From assembly GCA_963922875.1 (NCBI GenBank), contig CAWUJH010000002.1, forward strand, positions 372,001 to 436,000: a stretch of 64,000 bases of DNA, read 5' to 3'. The DNA comes from Ketobacter sp963922875. Its GTDB lineage: Bacteria; Pseudomonadota; Gammaproteobacteria; Pseudomonadales; Ketobacteraceae. Each line of letters starts with the position of its first letter. Position 1 is the stretch's first letter. Below, one piece after another: positions 42,705 through 52,207 of the stretch. The notes below the pieces were generated by a model. The model saw nothing but the letters and a program-made list of their open reading frames with translations. It was not told the DNA's origin and ran no database searches. The translations under genes were made by a program, and so were the position numbers.

Positions 42705-45700
42705 TTAGCCGCACCTTTATTGAACGGCCTAAATTCGCCATAGTTATTGCGCTGATTATTTCATTTGCCGGTCTGCTGGCGCTCAAGCTATTGCCAATTT
42801 CTGAGTACCCTGAAGTGGCACCACCACGGGTGCAAGTGAAAGCCTCCTGGCCTGGGGCCAGCGCCATTGTCATGGAAGAAAGTGTCGGACAAATTATTGA
42901 GGACGTGGTAAATGGTGTGGAAGGCATGGAATATATGTCCTCCAATTCCGCCAACGATGGATCTTATAACCTTACCATAACCTTTGGCGTTGGTGATGAC
43001 CCTGATATGGCGTTGGTACGAGTACAAAACCGGGTCAAACTTGCGGAACCGTCGTTACCAGCGGAAGTGCGAGCCCAAGGCCTTACCATCGATAAAATAT
43101 CACCAGATATTTTATTCACGGTGAATCTGTACTCCCCCGATGGCAGTCTTGATGAGCTGTTTATAGCAAACTATGCCCTGATTAATATCCAAAGTGGCCT
43201 GAAGCGAATTCCTGGTGTTTCGGACGCTGTTATATTCAGTACTGCCGATTACTCCATGCGGATCTGGCTTAATCCCCCACAAATGACCGCTTTAGGTATT
43301 ACCAGTGATGATATCAGTAATGCCCTTAAAGAACAGAATGTGCAGGTTCCTGCCGGCAAGATCGGGGCGCCCCCCTATGATGGCAGCCTCAGTACGGAAT
43401 ACTCATTACAACTGAAAGGTCGTTTGAAATCTGTAGCTGAGTTTGAAAATATCATCTTGCGGGTTGTCGATAGTGGTGCTGTGGTTCGCCTGAAAGATGT
43501 TGCCAAAATTGAGCTGGGTCAGCTGGATTATAAAGTGTCGGGTAATTATAAGAATCATCCTGCTACGGTTATGGCATTGTACTTGTTGCCAGGGGCTAAT
43601 TCCTTAGTCACGGGTAAAGCCGTAAAGGATCAGTTAGCGGCGATGCATAAGACTTTTCCCGCTGGATTGGAATACGACGTGGGTTATGACACCACTCGTT
43701 ATGTGGAAGTTTCTATCAGTCAGGTAACGACTTCCTTAATGCAGGCAGTGGCCTTAGTTGTGCTGATCACTTTTATCTTTTTGGGCGATTGGCGACCCAC
43801 TTTAGTACCCGCGGTGGCTATCCCCGTGTCGTTAATCGGTACACTGGCGGTGATGTTACTCACCGGTATGACCATCAATACGGTTACTTTATTTGGCCTG
43901 ATACTGGCCATTGGTATTGTGGTAGATGATGCGATTTTAGTGGTGGAAAATACGGATCGACATTTGCAACAAGATCCAAACATAACCACCAAGCTGGCTG
44001 TGATGCGCACCATGGAAGAGGTGAGTGGGCCTATAATAGCCACCACCCTGGTGTTGCTGGCGGTATTTGTCCCGGTGGCCATGTTGCCTGGAATAACAGG
44101 GGTCATGTATAACCAGTTTGCTGTCACTATTTGCGTGGCAGTAGTGTTGTCTTCTGTGTGTGCGCTGAGTTTGAGTCCTGCAATTGCCAGCCTGGTGTTG
44201 CGGCGCACCGACACACCAGCGTCCTGGTTTGTTCGCTTTAATCGCGGGTTTGAGAAGATAACTCAAGGTTACGTAGGCATGGTTTCTTTTTTATTGAGCC
44301 GACGGTTACTGGTGGGTTTTGTGTTTATGGGAATATTGGGCTTATTAGTTCTCGGTACACGAATGATTCCAACAGCGTTTGTTCCCAATGAGGATAAAGG
44401 CGTTTTGATGGTCAATGTGCAATTGCCTGATGCCGCTTCAATTACTCGCACCAAACAGGTCATGGAAAAGTTGCAAGCCATTATCGAGTCAGATCCCGCT
44501 GTGGAGTCTGTCACTCTATTGTCAGGCTATTCCATATTGGCGGGCGCAGCGCAAAGCAATGGGGGTTCCGGCTTTGTGGTGCTCAAACACTGGAATGACC
44601 GACCGGATTTTAAAGACATCTCGTTTGCCACTGCGGCTCGCTTGAATAAAGCGGCTTATCAGCAAGTGCCGGAAGCCTTGGTGCAGGCGTTTCCACCACC
44701 CTCGGTACCGGGAATGGGTACCGTTGGTGGGATGGAATTAGTAGTGGAAGATACTCAAGGTCGCAGTCACGCTGAGTTGGCGGGTGCGATTCAGAATCTG
44801 GCCGTAGCGGCCAATCAATCACCGCTGATAAGGGATGCATTCACTACTTTCAGAGCCAATGTTCCGCAATATTTTATTGATATTGATCGGGATAAAGCGA
44901 AAGTACTCAAGATCCCTCTAACGCGCATTTTCTCCACTTTACAAAGCCACTTGGGTACTGCTTATATCAATGACTTTTCTCTCTTCGGGCGCACTTTCCG
45001 GGTGATGATGCAGGCCGCTCCTGCTTTTCGTTCCAACCTGGAAGATATTAGTCAACTTCATGTTAAAGCGGAGGGTGGGCAGATGATACCGCTTTCCACA
45101 TTAGCCACCGTAACCCCCACATTAGGCACTGACGTGGCTACCCGATATAACCTGTACCGGGCAGCAATCCTTCGTGGCAATCCAGCAGCGGGAGTATCAT
45201 CCGGTGATGCAATGGCGGAAATGGAACGGCTCGCCGCCGCCAATCTACCCCAGGGTTATCAGGTGGAATGGACGGGTATGAGTTATCAGGAAGCCAAAGC
45301 CGGTAATCAGGCCGTTATTGCTTTTGCCTTGGCAATGGTTTTTATCTACCTCTTTTTAGTGGCTCAATACGAAAGTTGGTCAATTCCAAGTGCCATCATA
45401 TTGGTGGTGCCGATAGCGGTAACCGGTGCTATTGGAGGTTTGTTAGCAGTAGGTCAGATTGGGATACCTCAGTTAGGTGCTTTGGATTTATTTGCCCAAG
45501 TCGGGTTGGTGCTGTTAATCGGTCTGGCGGCAAAAAATGCGATATTAATTGTTGAATTTGCTCGCGAGCGGCGCGAACAAGGCGGTGTCGAAATTAACGA
45601 GGCAGCATTAGAAGCGGCCAAGCTTCGGTTTCGTGCGGTATGCATGACAGCCTTGTCGTTTGTGTTAGGCATTTTACCCTTGGTGTTTGCATCTGGCGCG

Positions 45701-45841
45701 GGTATGTTCAGTCAGCTGTCGCTGGGTCATACGGTGTTATGGGGCATGTTAACGGCATTGCTGGTGGGAACACCGTTAATTCCCGTGTTCTACGCCATGG
45801 TCCAAACCTTAAGGGAGCGGCTTAAGCATCGTTGGCAGTAA
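42701..45841 (+). CDS. RND multidrug efflux permease (HAE1/AcrB type)
   Basis: The 1046-residue pump has the AcrB-type N-terminus (FIERPKFAIVIALII), the TM4 Asp-Asp relay (AIGIVVDDAILVVENTDR) and the conserved repeat half (GLAAKNAILIVEFARE). It starts with GTG inside the adaptor stop. AcrB-type pumps export drugs, detergents and dyes through a TolC channel, which is not encoded next to it. The stop is 8 bases from the convergent outer-membrane protein gene. Confidence 0.95.
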   Translation: MISRTFIERPKFAIVIALIISFAGLLALKLLPISEYPEVAPPRVQVKASWPGASAIVMEESVGQIIEDVVNGVEGMEYMSSNSANDGSYNLTITFGVGDDPDMALVRVQNRVKLAEPSLPAEVRAQGLTIDKISPDILFTVNLYSPDGSLDELFIANYALINIQSGLKRIPGVSDAVIFSTADYSMRIWLNPPQMTALGITSDDISNALKEQNVQVPAGKIGAPPYDGSLSTEYSLQLKGRLKSVAEFENIILRVVDSGAVVRLKDVAKIELGQLDYKVSGNYKNHPATVMALYLLPGANSLVTGKAVKDQLAAMHKTFPAGLEYDVGYDTTRYVEVSISQVTTSLMQAVALVVLITFIFLGDWRPTLVPAVAIPVSLIGTLAVMLLTGMTINTVTLFGLILAIGIVVDDAILVVENTDRHLQQDPNITTKLAVMRTMEEVSGPIIATTLVLLAVFVPVAMLPGITGVMYNQFAVTICVAVVLSSVCALSLSPAIASLVLRRTDTPASWFVRFNRGFEKITQGYVGMVSFLLSRRLLVGFVFMGILGLLVLGTRMIPTAFVPNEDKGVLMVNVQLPDAASITRTKQVMEKLQAIIESDPAVESVTLLSGYSILAGAAQSNGGSGFVVLKHWNDRPDFKDISFATAARLNKAAYQQVPEALVQAFPPPSVPGMGTVGGMELVVEDTQGRSHAELAGAIQNLAVAANQSPLIRDAFTTFRANVPQYFIDIDRDKAKVLKIPLTRIFSTLQSHLGTAYINDFSLFGRTFRVMMQAAPAFRSNLEDISQLHVKAEGGQMIPLSTLATVTPTLGTDVATRYNLYRAAILRGNPAAGVSSGDAMAEMERLAAANLPQGYQVEWTGMSYQEAKAGNQAVIAFALAMVFIYLFLVAQYESWSIPSAIILVVPIAVTGAIGGLLAVGQIGIPQLGALDLFAQVGLVLLIGLAAKNAILIVEFARERREQGGVEINEAALEAAKLRFRAVCMTALSFVLGILPLVFASGAGMFSQLSLGHTVLWGMLTALLVGTPLIPVFYAMVQTLRERLKHRWQ

Positions 45842-45849
45842 TGTGGTAA

Positions 45850-47067
45850 TTAAGACGCAGGCCATAAGGCCTGCTGCCACACTAAGCCGATAGCAGCACG
45901 TTGGATGTCTTCTATTGATGACTCGTCTTGAGTCCATTCAAGGCGCAAGCGCAAGTTAGGAGTGATCTTAAAACCGTATAATAAAGTGGTGCGGCTGGGC
46001 TCGTGGCCGTCATTGATAAGCCCGGAATCAAGTGCTAATTGATTCGCGGCTGCACCCCTTAGCTGGTTATCCAAAATTAATTTTTCTTGCCGTAATGCCA
46101 GAGCATGTCCTTCGTAGTTGAAAGCCACTTGAACCCAACCGCCTTGCCAATCGCTATCTAACTGAGCCTGCCGGGTTGCGTCTCTCAAGTCTCCTGATAC
46201 TTGGGACCAAAGCCATTCCGCATCAAAATTAACAGCGCTACGTTCTGACAGCTGCCATTGGTTTCGCCAAAAAAAACCGTAGGTTTCAGTAGTACCACTA
46301 AATTCAGTGGACGGAACCGTAATGGAGACGGTACTGCCATGGTTATGTTCACTGTTGTAGCGTTGGTCTGTTCGCTGCTGCGCATCGGCCTGAAACCACC
46401 AACTGCCCATAGTCCACTGCCACGCGTTCTTGTTGTAGGTGTATTGTAGATAGATATCTTTAGCGCCACCATTTTCACCACTGGTGGCAGGAAATGCCGC
46501 GCCGCGCCAGCTTTCGATGCCAAGCTCAAATCCACCGTAGGAGGTACGCAAGCGCATACCTTCATCGTTATATTGGCGGCCAAAAAACACGTCATAAACC
46601 AAAGGGGTTTCACTAAACAGACGTTCGCTGGCATGCTCGGTATTGCTGGGTGAAAATAAAGCCGAACTGCGGCCAGCTTCCCAGCGCAAAATAACGTCTT
46701 GCCAGGGCTTACGTAGGCCAACCATGGCATGGTGTAGAGACGCAGAATCAGTACCCTCGTGGCTGCTGATTTCAATTAGACCGTAAACCCCACTAGCAGA
46801 GTAGTGGTGTAATTTAATCCAAACGTCATCCACCGTTGTATTCTCTGTAACCGGCAGTGCTTCACCGCCCATTAACGCACCCGGAATTTGCCAGGCGCTG
46901 CCGGATTCAACGACGCCGTTATCCCGCCAGGTTACGCTGGCTGCCGCCGATACACTGGTGCCTTGGATCGGCTCTTGATCCGCTGCTTGATTGGTATGGG
47001 CAAGTGTAAATTGACTAAAGACGCTCAGTTGCACACTAAGCCATAGTATTGCCATTGTTCGCATCAA
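45850..47067 (-). CDS. Outer-membrane beta-barrel protein linked to MbnP/MbnH
   Basis: The 405-residue protein has a signal peptide (cleavage probably after TLA-H near residue 24) and then alternating, aromatic-rich beta strands, typical of a porin-like barrel, ending in an aromatic strand (GLVWQQALWPA). It is last in the operon mbnP-mbnH-barrel with a 3-base gap to mbnH. It may carry the copper-related ligand of this pair across the outer membrane (inference). A His/Glu-rich segment (ISSHEGTDSASLHHAM) might bind metal. Confidence 0.78.
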   Translation of the reverse strand: MMRTMAILWLSVQLSVFSQFTLAHTNQAADQEPIQGTSVSAAASVTWRDNGVVESGSAWQIPGALMGGEALPVTENTTVDDVWIKLHHYSASGVYGLIEISSHEGTDSASLHHAMVGLRKPWQDVILRWEAGRSSALFSPSNTEHASERLFSETPLVYDVFFGRQYNDEGMRLRTSYGGFELGIESWRGAAFPATSGENGGAKDIYLQYTYNKNAWQWTMGSWWFQADAQQRTDQRYNSEHNHGSTVSITVPSTEFSGTTETYGFFWRNQWQLSERSAVNFDAEWLWSQVSGDLRDATRQAQLDSDWQGGWVQVAFNYEGHALALRQEKLILDNQLRGAAANQLALDSGLINDGHEPSRTTLLYGFKITPNLRLRLEWTQDESSIEDIQRAAIGLVWQQALWPAS

Positions 47068-47070
47068 GGG

Positions 47071-48243
47071 TTACTCCCAGGGATTACTCAGACGCGGATT
47101 GGTAAGGAAATTTTCGTCGGTCAGGCTTTCCAAAAAAATAATCAAGTCGCTTTTTTCGCCAACCGTTAAACTAAATCCTGTAATGAAGCCGTCTTTAAAA
47201 GGGTTCAAACGCCCATCTCCTGCATTGGGGCCACTGGTTAAAACCCTTCCGCCAGCGGCGTAGAAATCAAGCACTTCACTTAAACTTGCAATGCTGCCGT
47301 CATGCATATAAGGGGCAGTCTTTGCTATATTGCGCAGGGTAGGGGCCCGGAATTTTCCCATATCAGAAGGGTCACCCGTGATAGCGAATAAGCCCGTATT
47401 ATTGGCGGGAAAGTTCCCAGTTCCCCCTACATTGAACAGACCGGTGTTGTGAAAAGGGCGTTCCAGAAAACTCATGGTGCGGTCGATAGTAGAGTCGGAA
47501 AAGTTATAGCCACCATGGCAATGAAAACATTCCAGGCGTTCGCTAAAAAATAAACTCATACCCCGTTTGGCGGCCGCCGACAGGGCCTGATCGTTGCCCG
47601 CCTCGTAAGCATCAAAGGGGCTTTCAAAGGAGGTGAGTCCACGGACAAAGCTAGCCAAAGCTTTGACGATATTTTCGAAATCTATCGGGCTGCCCTGGTC
47701 AGGAAACGCTGATTCAAATAATTCTCGGTAGCGGTCTTCGTCAATGATACGCTGCAACACCTGGTCTCGATTGCTGTCGTTAATTCCCTGTTCGATGGGC
47801 GCTTCTCCAAATAAGGGGGTGATGGCTTGTTTCTCGAGTGTTAATAACGCTGAATTGGCCCACGTGAAGGTTGCGTTATAGGCAACGTTAGTTAATGACT
47901 GCGAGTTACGAGGATGGACTTCAGCCGTTGAACCTACAGCCAGCGTAAGTCCATCGGTAAAGGCCTTATCCTGATGGTGACACGTAGCACAGGACTGGGT
48001 TCCGTTACCGGATAAGCGAGGGTCATAAAATAGATGCCGACCTAGCTGGAATTTTGCTTCACTCATCGGGTTGTCTGCAGGTTCAACGGGCAAAGGTGTC
48101 CGCTGCCCTAGCTGCCAGTTGAAGTTGCTGTTCAAAGTACCTTGATCATCAATATTGGTGCTACTGGAACCACAGCCCGTGAGAGAGTACAGAATGATTA
48201 CAGCGAAGGTTGTCGCTAATTTCGCATGCCACATTATTTTCAA
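47071..48243 (-). CDS. MbnH-type di-heme cytochrome c (CcpA/MauG superfamily)
   Basis: The 390-residue lipoprotein (lipobox LTGC) contains two heme c sites, CATCHHQ and CFHCHGG, in a cytochrome c peroxidase-like fold. Paired with an MbnP gene it matches MbnH, a MauG-like enzyme that converts a Trp of MbnP into kynurenine. The likely start is TTG at 48243 with GAGG seven bases upstream; an ATG at 48234 is the alternative. It sits between mbnP (9-base gap) and the barrel gene. Confidence 0.88.
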   Translation of the reverse strand: MKIMWHAKLATTFAVIILYSLTGCGSSSTNIDDQGTLNSNFNWQLGQRTPLPVEPADNPMSEAKFQLGRHLFYDPRLSGNGTQSCATCHHQDKAFTDGLTLAVGSTAEVHPRNSQSLTNVAYNATFTWANSALLTLEKQAITPLFGEAPIEQGINDSNRDQVLQRIIDEDRYRELFESAFPDQGSPIDFENIVKALASFVRGLTSFESPFDAYEAGNDQALSAAAKRGMSLFFSERLECFHCHGGYNFSDSTIDRTMSFLERPFHNTGLFNVGGTGNFPANNTGLFAITGDPSDMGKFRAPTLRNIAKTAPYMHDGSIASLSEVLDFYAAGGRVLTSGPNAGDGRLNPFKDGFITGFSLTVGEKSDLIIFLESLTDENFLTNPRLSNPWE

Positions 48244-48252
48244 TTCCGACCT

Positions 48253-49173
48253 CTAAAAATTCACTACTTCAAATGCAGTTTGAGTAAGTGCGGAGCTGGC
48301 TTCACCAGTTGCCAGATTGATGCCAAATGCGGAGAACACCGCGTTACACTCAGGATCTGTTAAGCCTGACATGCAACCGGCAGCGCCTCCATCATCTTGG
48401 GCTAAATTGCTATATTGAAACGCATTGCTGTAGTTAAATTGAATGCGCTGTTGACTGGGATCAAAATCCGCCAACTCAATTAGTGGCCGGTTGCTTTGAG
48501 TACAAACCACTTGGCTGCCCGTTTGAGGTGAACCTACGCAATCAGTGCTACCTAAATGAAAATTCCAGGCAGTAAATAGCGCACCATCGGCGGTACGGAC
48601 TCCACCACCTACTGGTGCCACGTCCACCCGAATAAATTTATAGCCGCTTTGCCAGCTCCAGTGCATTGACAGGATGTTGAGTGGGTTTTGGGCGGCGGCT
48701 TGATCCTGATGGTTTAAAGACTCGGGTAGGCCAATATTAAAACGAATCCCAGACCATGAGATCGTATCACTAAGGCTGCTAACGAAGCCGGTTAATTCAG
48801 TGTGGGTTGGTTTGGCGTCGCCACTGCATTTGTCCGCTTTGTCCAGAAAATCCAACAGTGCTACTTCCTTTGTTTGCCAGTCGTTTTCAGTAAACCTCAC
48901 GGCATAGGAATCGCCCTTGCTCGAAATTAATTGAAGGTTGTGAATATAGAACCTCAAATCTTCAAAGGTGATGCTGGTACCTGCGCTGCCTTGGTTTAAA
49001 AAAGTTGTGCCACAGGTTATGTCTTGATTCGCGGCCACAGCACTAAAAGCAATTTTGACAGGTGTCTCCATCGTACTGTTATCAGCGTTTCTGCTGTTGG
49101 AACTGCTACCACCACAGGCACTCAGAAAAACTGTGACTAAAACCAAACTGTTGCTCTTAATTACACTGCGCAT
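48253..49173 (-). CDS. MbnP-family copper-binding lipoprotein ('metallo-mystery pair' partner)
   Basis: The 306-residue exported protein has a lipobox (LSAC), a run of cysteines (ITCGTTF, DKCSG, STDCVGS, QVVCTQS and others), the family segment YIHNLQLI and the hallmark WSWQSGYKFIRVD. MbnP binds copper and carries a kynurenine made by its MbnH partner. The true start is the ATG at 49173 with GGAG upstream; a longer frame to 49239 lacks support. It is first in a three-gene operon. Confidence 0.88.
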   Translation of the reverse strand: MRSVIKSNSLVLVTVFLSACGGSSSNSRNADNSTMETPVKIAFSAVAANQDITCGTTFLNQGSAGTSITFEDLRFYIHNLQLISSKGDSYAVRFTENDWQTKEVALLDFLDKADKCSGDAKPTHTELTGFVSSLSDTISWSGIRFNIGLPESLNHQDQAAAQNPLNILSMHWSWQSGYKFIRVDVAPVGGGVRTADGALFTAWNFHLGSTDCVGSPQTGSQVVCTQSNRPLIELADFDPSQQRIQFNYSNAFQYSNLAQDDGGAAGCMSGLTDPECNAVFSAFGINLATGEASSALTQTAFEVVNF

Positions 49174-49328
49174 ATCGGCTCCTTTACCCGGATAAAAAAG
49201 CCATGGTATCAATTGTGGGCAAACGCCAAAATGTGGCAAATTGTCGCAGCGATGAAGCTAGACAGAGTGGTTACGGAGGGCAGGGTATAGTAAACTGCGA
49301 CAAAGCATTCTAAAAGGATTTGACGTTC

Positions 49329-50180
49329 ATGGAAATTACCCAACCGGTTTACGGGCCTGCGGCTTATGGGATCGATGAGCCCATCAAGCCTCGTCAGATG
49401 AAATTTAATTTTCCTGAATCTTTACCTCGTTACTGGTATAACGATAATCCCTATCTTACTCACTTCATGAATGCTCTTTCTTCCATTTTTCCAGAAGGTG
49501 AGCGTTTTTTCATAGAAACTGTCCGACATTATATGGATCGTATTGATGATCCCCGCTTGCTTAAAGATATTCGTGGGTTTATTGGTCAGGAAGCACATCA
49601 TGGTCTGCAACATGAGCAGTTCAATCGGTTAGTTGAAGCGCAAGGTTATCCTATGCAGGCCATAGCCGATACAACCCGCGAGCGACTGGCGTGGAGCAGG
49701 GATCACCTATCTCCGGAGCGGCGTTTGGCTATCACAATCGCCCTGGAACATTTCACGGCCATATTAGCCAATCAGGCGCTGCAAGACCCGAAGGTACTGC
49801 AGCATGCTCCTAAGTCAGTTCGGCAACTCATCGAGTGGCATGCGGTAGAGGAAACTGAGCATAAGTCGGTTGCCTTTGATGTTTACCAGCAGGTGTGTGG
49901 TGATTTGGGATTGCGTCGCACGGTAATGGCACGGGTCACGGTGTTCTTTCTACTGCGTGTTTTTACCTTACAAATGCAGTTCTTATGGCGCGATGGCCTG
50001 CCTTTGCGACCCCTGAAATTACTGGAAGCCGTAAACTACCTGGTGGGAAATCCCGGTTTATTCCGTCGTATCGGCCGCGATTACTTAGATTATTACAAAG
50101 CCGATTTTCACCCTTGGCAACACGATAACCGATATTTGCTCAAAGGTTGGCGAAAGCGCTTGTCGCCGGCCGGTGAGTAA
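49329..50180 (+). CDS. Predicted metal-dependent hydrolase (COG3687 family)
   Basis: The 283-residue protein matches the COG3687 family of helical, putative di-metal proteins: FIGQEAHHGLQHEQFN, ALEHFTAILA and EWHAVEETEHKSVAFDVY supply His/Glu pairs that resemble a ferritin-like di-iron site. Reaction unknown. The ATG at 49329 has AAGGA about 10 bases upstream and is preferred to the TTG at 49320. It is divergent from mbnP and seems to be a single gene. Confidence 0.82.
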   Translation: MEITQPVYGPAAYGIDEPIKPRQMKFNFPESLPRYWYNDNPYLTHFMNALSSIFPEGERFFIETVRHYMDRIDDPRLLKDIRGFIGQEAHHGLQHEQFNRLVEAQGYPMQAIADTTRERLAWSRDHLSPERRLAITIALEHFTAILANQALQDPKVLQHAPKSVRQLIEWHAVEETEHKSVAFDVYQQVCGDLGLRRTVMARVTVFFLLRVFTLQMQFLWRDGLPLRPLKLLEAVNYLVGNPGLFRRIGRDYLDYYKADFHPWQHDNRYLLKGWRKRLSPAGE

Positions 50181-50401
50181 TCCTATTCTTTCCATATCAG
50201 TTGGCTGATGAGTGTGTTAGTATTGTTGACTACTTCCAGCCAGCTGGATATCGTTTCCTGCGGTTTTTATTCCCTCTTGATTCCTTGCCAAATCACTGCG
50301 CTAGATTTAATTCAACCACCCGCCTAATGGATGGCGTCTGTCAACTCTATAAACACAATTCTGTATTAGCTCATAATTTGACGTGAGCAAGGTTTGTCCT
50401 A

Positions 50402-51289
50402 ATGATTTTTAAACAAGGTAAAAACGGTTTGCCATTACTTATTATTTTCGTCATCTCTCTATTATTTCCCTTAAGCCTTTGGGCGCAAAATAATGATGGC
50501 ACAAATTTTCCCGATAATTCTTTTCCGAAAACTTATGGTAACGGTTGGGATTGTAAGCGAGGCTTTAAGAAAGTTGAGCAAGGTTGCGTCGCAATAAATT
50601 TACCTGAACACGCCTATATCGACACTTCTGGCATTGATTGGAAATGCCAGCGTGGATATGAGAAAAAGCAGGAAGCCTGCGAAAAAGTTCAACTACCACC
50701 CAATTCCTATTTAATAGATGCGCATTACAGTGCAGAGTGGCAGTGCGAGCGAGGTTACCGGCCGAGCAAGGATAGCTTTAAGGAGCGTCCAGCAGAATGT
50801 GTGAAAATTGATATGCCCGATCATGCTGTTTTAAGTGAGTCGGACTATGGTTCAGGTTGGGATTGTGAGTTAGGGTATAGAAACGTTGATAACCTGTGTT
50901 TGGCGATTGTAATTCCGGAAAACGCCTATGCCACTGGCTCTAATTATGATAGTGGCTGGAAGTGTAGCCGAGGCTACGAAGAAAATAATGATCGTTGTGT
51001 GCCGGTAGATATTCCAAAGAATGCGTTTCTTGATCGGCGCGGTAAAAATTGGCAATGCGAGCGCGGTTATAAAAAGAGTCGTCAATTGTGCGATAAAATT
51101 ATTCTCCCAGAAAATGCGTATCTTGACGACGCAGGTAACGATTGGCGCTGTATGAGAGGCTATGAAAAGAAAGGCGATTCTTGTGCGCTGATTAAACTTC
51201 CAGACAATGCCCATCTTAATTCATCGGGAAATGGCTGGAATTGTAATGAACCCTATCGTCAGCGCAGGGAAAAATGCGAACTCAATTAA
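50402..51289 (+). CDS. Secreted protein with eight Cys-containing tandem repeats
   Basis: The 295-residue protein has a signal peptide (residues about 1-29, ending SLWA) and then eight repeats of 31-40 residues with the plan W-x-C-x-R-G-(Y/F)-x5-9-C-x2-(I/V)-x-(L/I)-P-x-(N/H)-A. Each repeat has two cysteines, so one disulfide per repeat is likely. Repeat 3 has an insertion before its second Cys and repeat 8 is cut short at the C-terminus. No enzyme motif is visible; a periplasmic or surface structural or binding role is inferred. It ends 24 bases before the transglutaminase-like gene. Confidence 0.8.
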   Translation: MIFKQGKNGLPLLIIFVISLLFPLSLWAQNNDGTNFPDNSFPKTYGNGWDCKRGFKKVEQGCVAINLPEHAYIDTSGIDWKCQRGYEKKQEACEKVQLPPNSYLIDAHYSAEWQCERGYRPSKDSFKERPAECVKIDMPDHAVLSESDYGSGWDCELGYRNVDNLCLAIVIPENAYATGSNYDSGWKCSRGYEENNDRCVPVDIPKNAFLDRRGKNWQCERGYKKSRQLCDKIILPENAYLDDAGNDWRCMRGYEKKGDSCALIKLPDNAHLNSSGNGWNCNEPYRQRREKCELN

Positions 51290-51313
51290 CGGTTACCTGT
51301 ATGATCGATTGTC

Positions 51314-52177
51314 ATGAAACGCTATAAAATTATTCATAATACCACTTATGATTTCGGTGACCGAGTTCAATTGCTCGCCCATACTTTGAGGTTGCGGCCA
51401 CGAGAAGGGCACGAATTACGTATAGAAGGTTCAGTGTTGAACTTTAGTCCTCCAGCAACATTACGCTGGCATCGTGACGAAGAGGGCAACTGTGTGGCCA
51501 TCGCGACGTTTTCTGAAAACACCCAGAGATTGACCATCGAAAGCGAAAGTATAATCCAACAATATGATCAGGCTCCTCATGATTTTCTTATTGCCGATTA
51601 TGCCGTGAATTACCCTTTCTCCTACGGTAATGAAGAAGCCGTTGTGTTGGCCCCCTATATGAATCAGGCTTCAGCTAGCGATAATATAGCTGTCCATAGT
51701 TGGGTGCGCGGGCTGTTGGCACCCAACGAGGCGATTCAGAGTTTTGCCTTGTTGTTGCGATTGAATCAACGTATCTATCAATCCTTGAATTATCGAACAC
51801 GGGAAGAAGAGGGGGTGCAATCAGCCACCCAAACCCTCAATAATGGCTCCGGTTCTTGTCGGGATTATGCCTGTTTGTTTATCGATGCAGCGCGCCTGTT
51901 AGGCTTTGCTGCTCGCTTTGTGAGTGGTTATGTTTACTCAGCGGCAACCACTTCCCAAAGTGGTCAATCCGGTTCAACTCATGCCTGGTTAGAGGTTTTT
52001 ATTCCAGGTGCGGGTTGGAAAGGATTTGATCCCACTGTGGGTAAGCTCGTTGGTCAAGAGCATTTCGCCGTAGCCGTAGCGCGATTTCCTGAATCTGTCC
52101 CACCGGTGTCTGGTTCGTTTCTTGGGGCCCCTGGTGCCAAGATGACGGTTAGCGTATGGGTGGATGAACTCTACTAA
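51314..52177 (+). CDS. Transglutaminase-like cysteine protease family protein
   Basis: The 287-residue protein has the bacterial transglutaminase-like N-terminal domain (YKIIHNTTYDFGDRV) and a core with the Cys-His-Asp triad: GSGSCRDYA, STHAWLEVF and GFDPTVG. Related proteins act on peptide bonds or gamma-glutamyl linkages; the substrate is unknown. No signal peptide is seen, so it is cytoplasmic. It follows the Cys-repeat gene on the same strand by 24 bases. Confidence 0.9.
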   Translation: MKRYKIIHNTTYDFGDRVQLLAHTLRLRPREGHELRIEGSVLNFSPPATLRWHRDEEGNCVAIATFSENTQRLTIESESIIQQYDQAPHDFLIADYAVNYPFSYGNEEAVVLAPYMNQASASDNIAVHSWVRGLLAPNEAIQSFALLLRLNQRIYQSLNYRTREEEGVQSATQTLNNGSGSCRDYACLFIDAARLLGFAARFVSGYVYSAATTSQSGQSGSTHAWLEVFIPGAGWKGFDPTVGKLVGQEHFAVAVARFPESVPPVSGSFLGAPGAKMTVSVWVDELY

Positions 52178-52207
52178 CTTAAGTATACGCGCCCTAGGCC
52201 AGGGAAC

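Noticed and set aside
43720..44214. 164-codon minus-strand frame inside the AcrB-type pump gene
   Set aside because: It is a shadow of the membrane-segment codons on the opposite strand; the product is low-complexity Thr/Ser-rich.
49205..49245. TGTGGGCAAA/TGTGGCAAA near-repeats upstream of mbnP
   Set aside because: They are short and imperfect, with no recognised metal-regulator consensus, so I do not call an operator.
50402..51289. The tandem repeats considered as a DNA repeat array or CRISPR
   Set aside because: The repetition is at protein level (C/W/G/P positions); the DNA copies differ strongly and the frame is open throughout.
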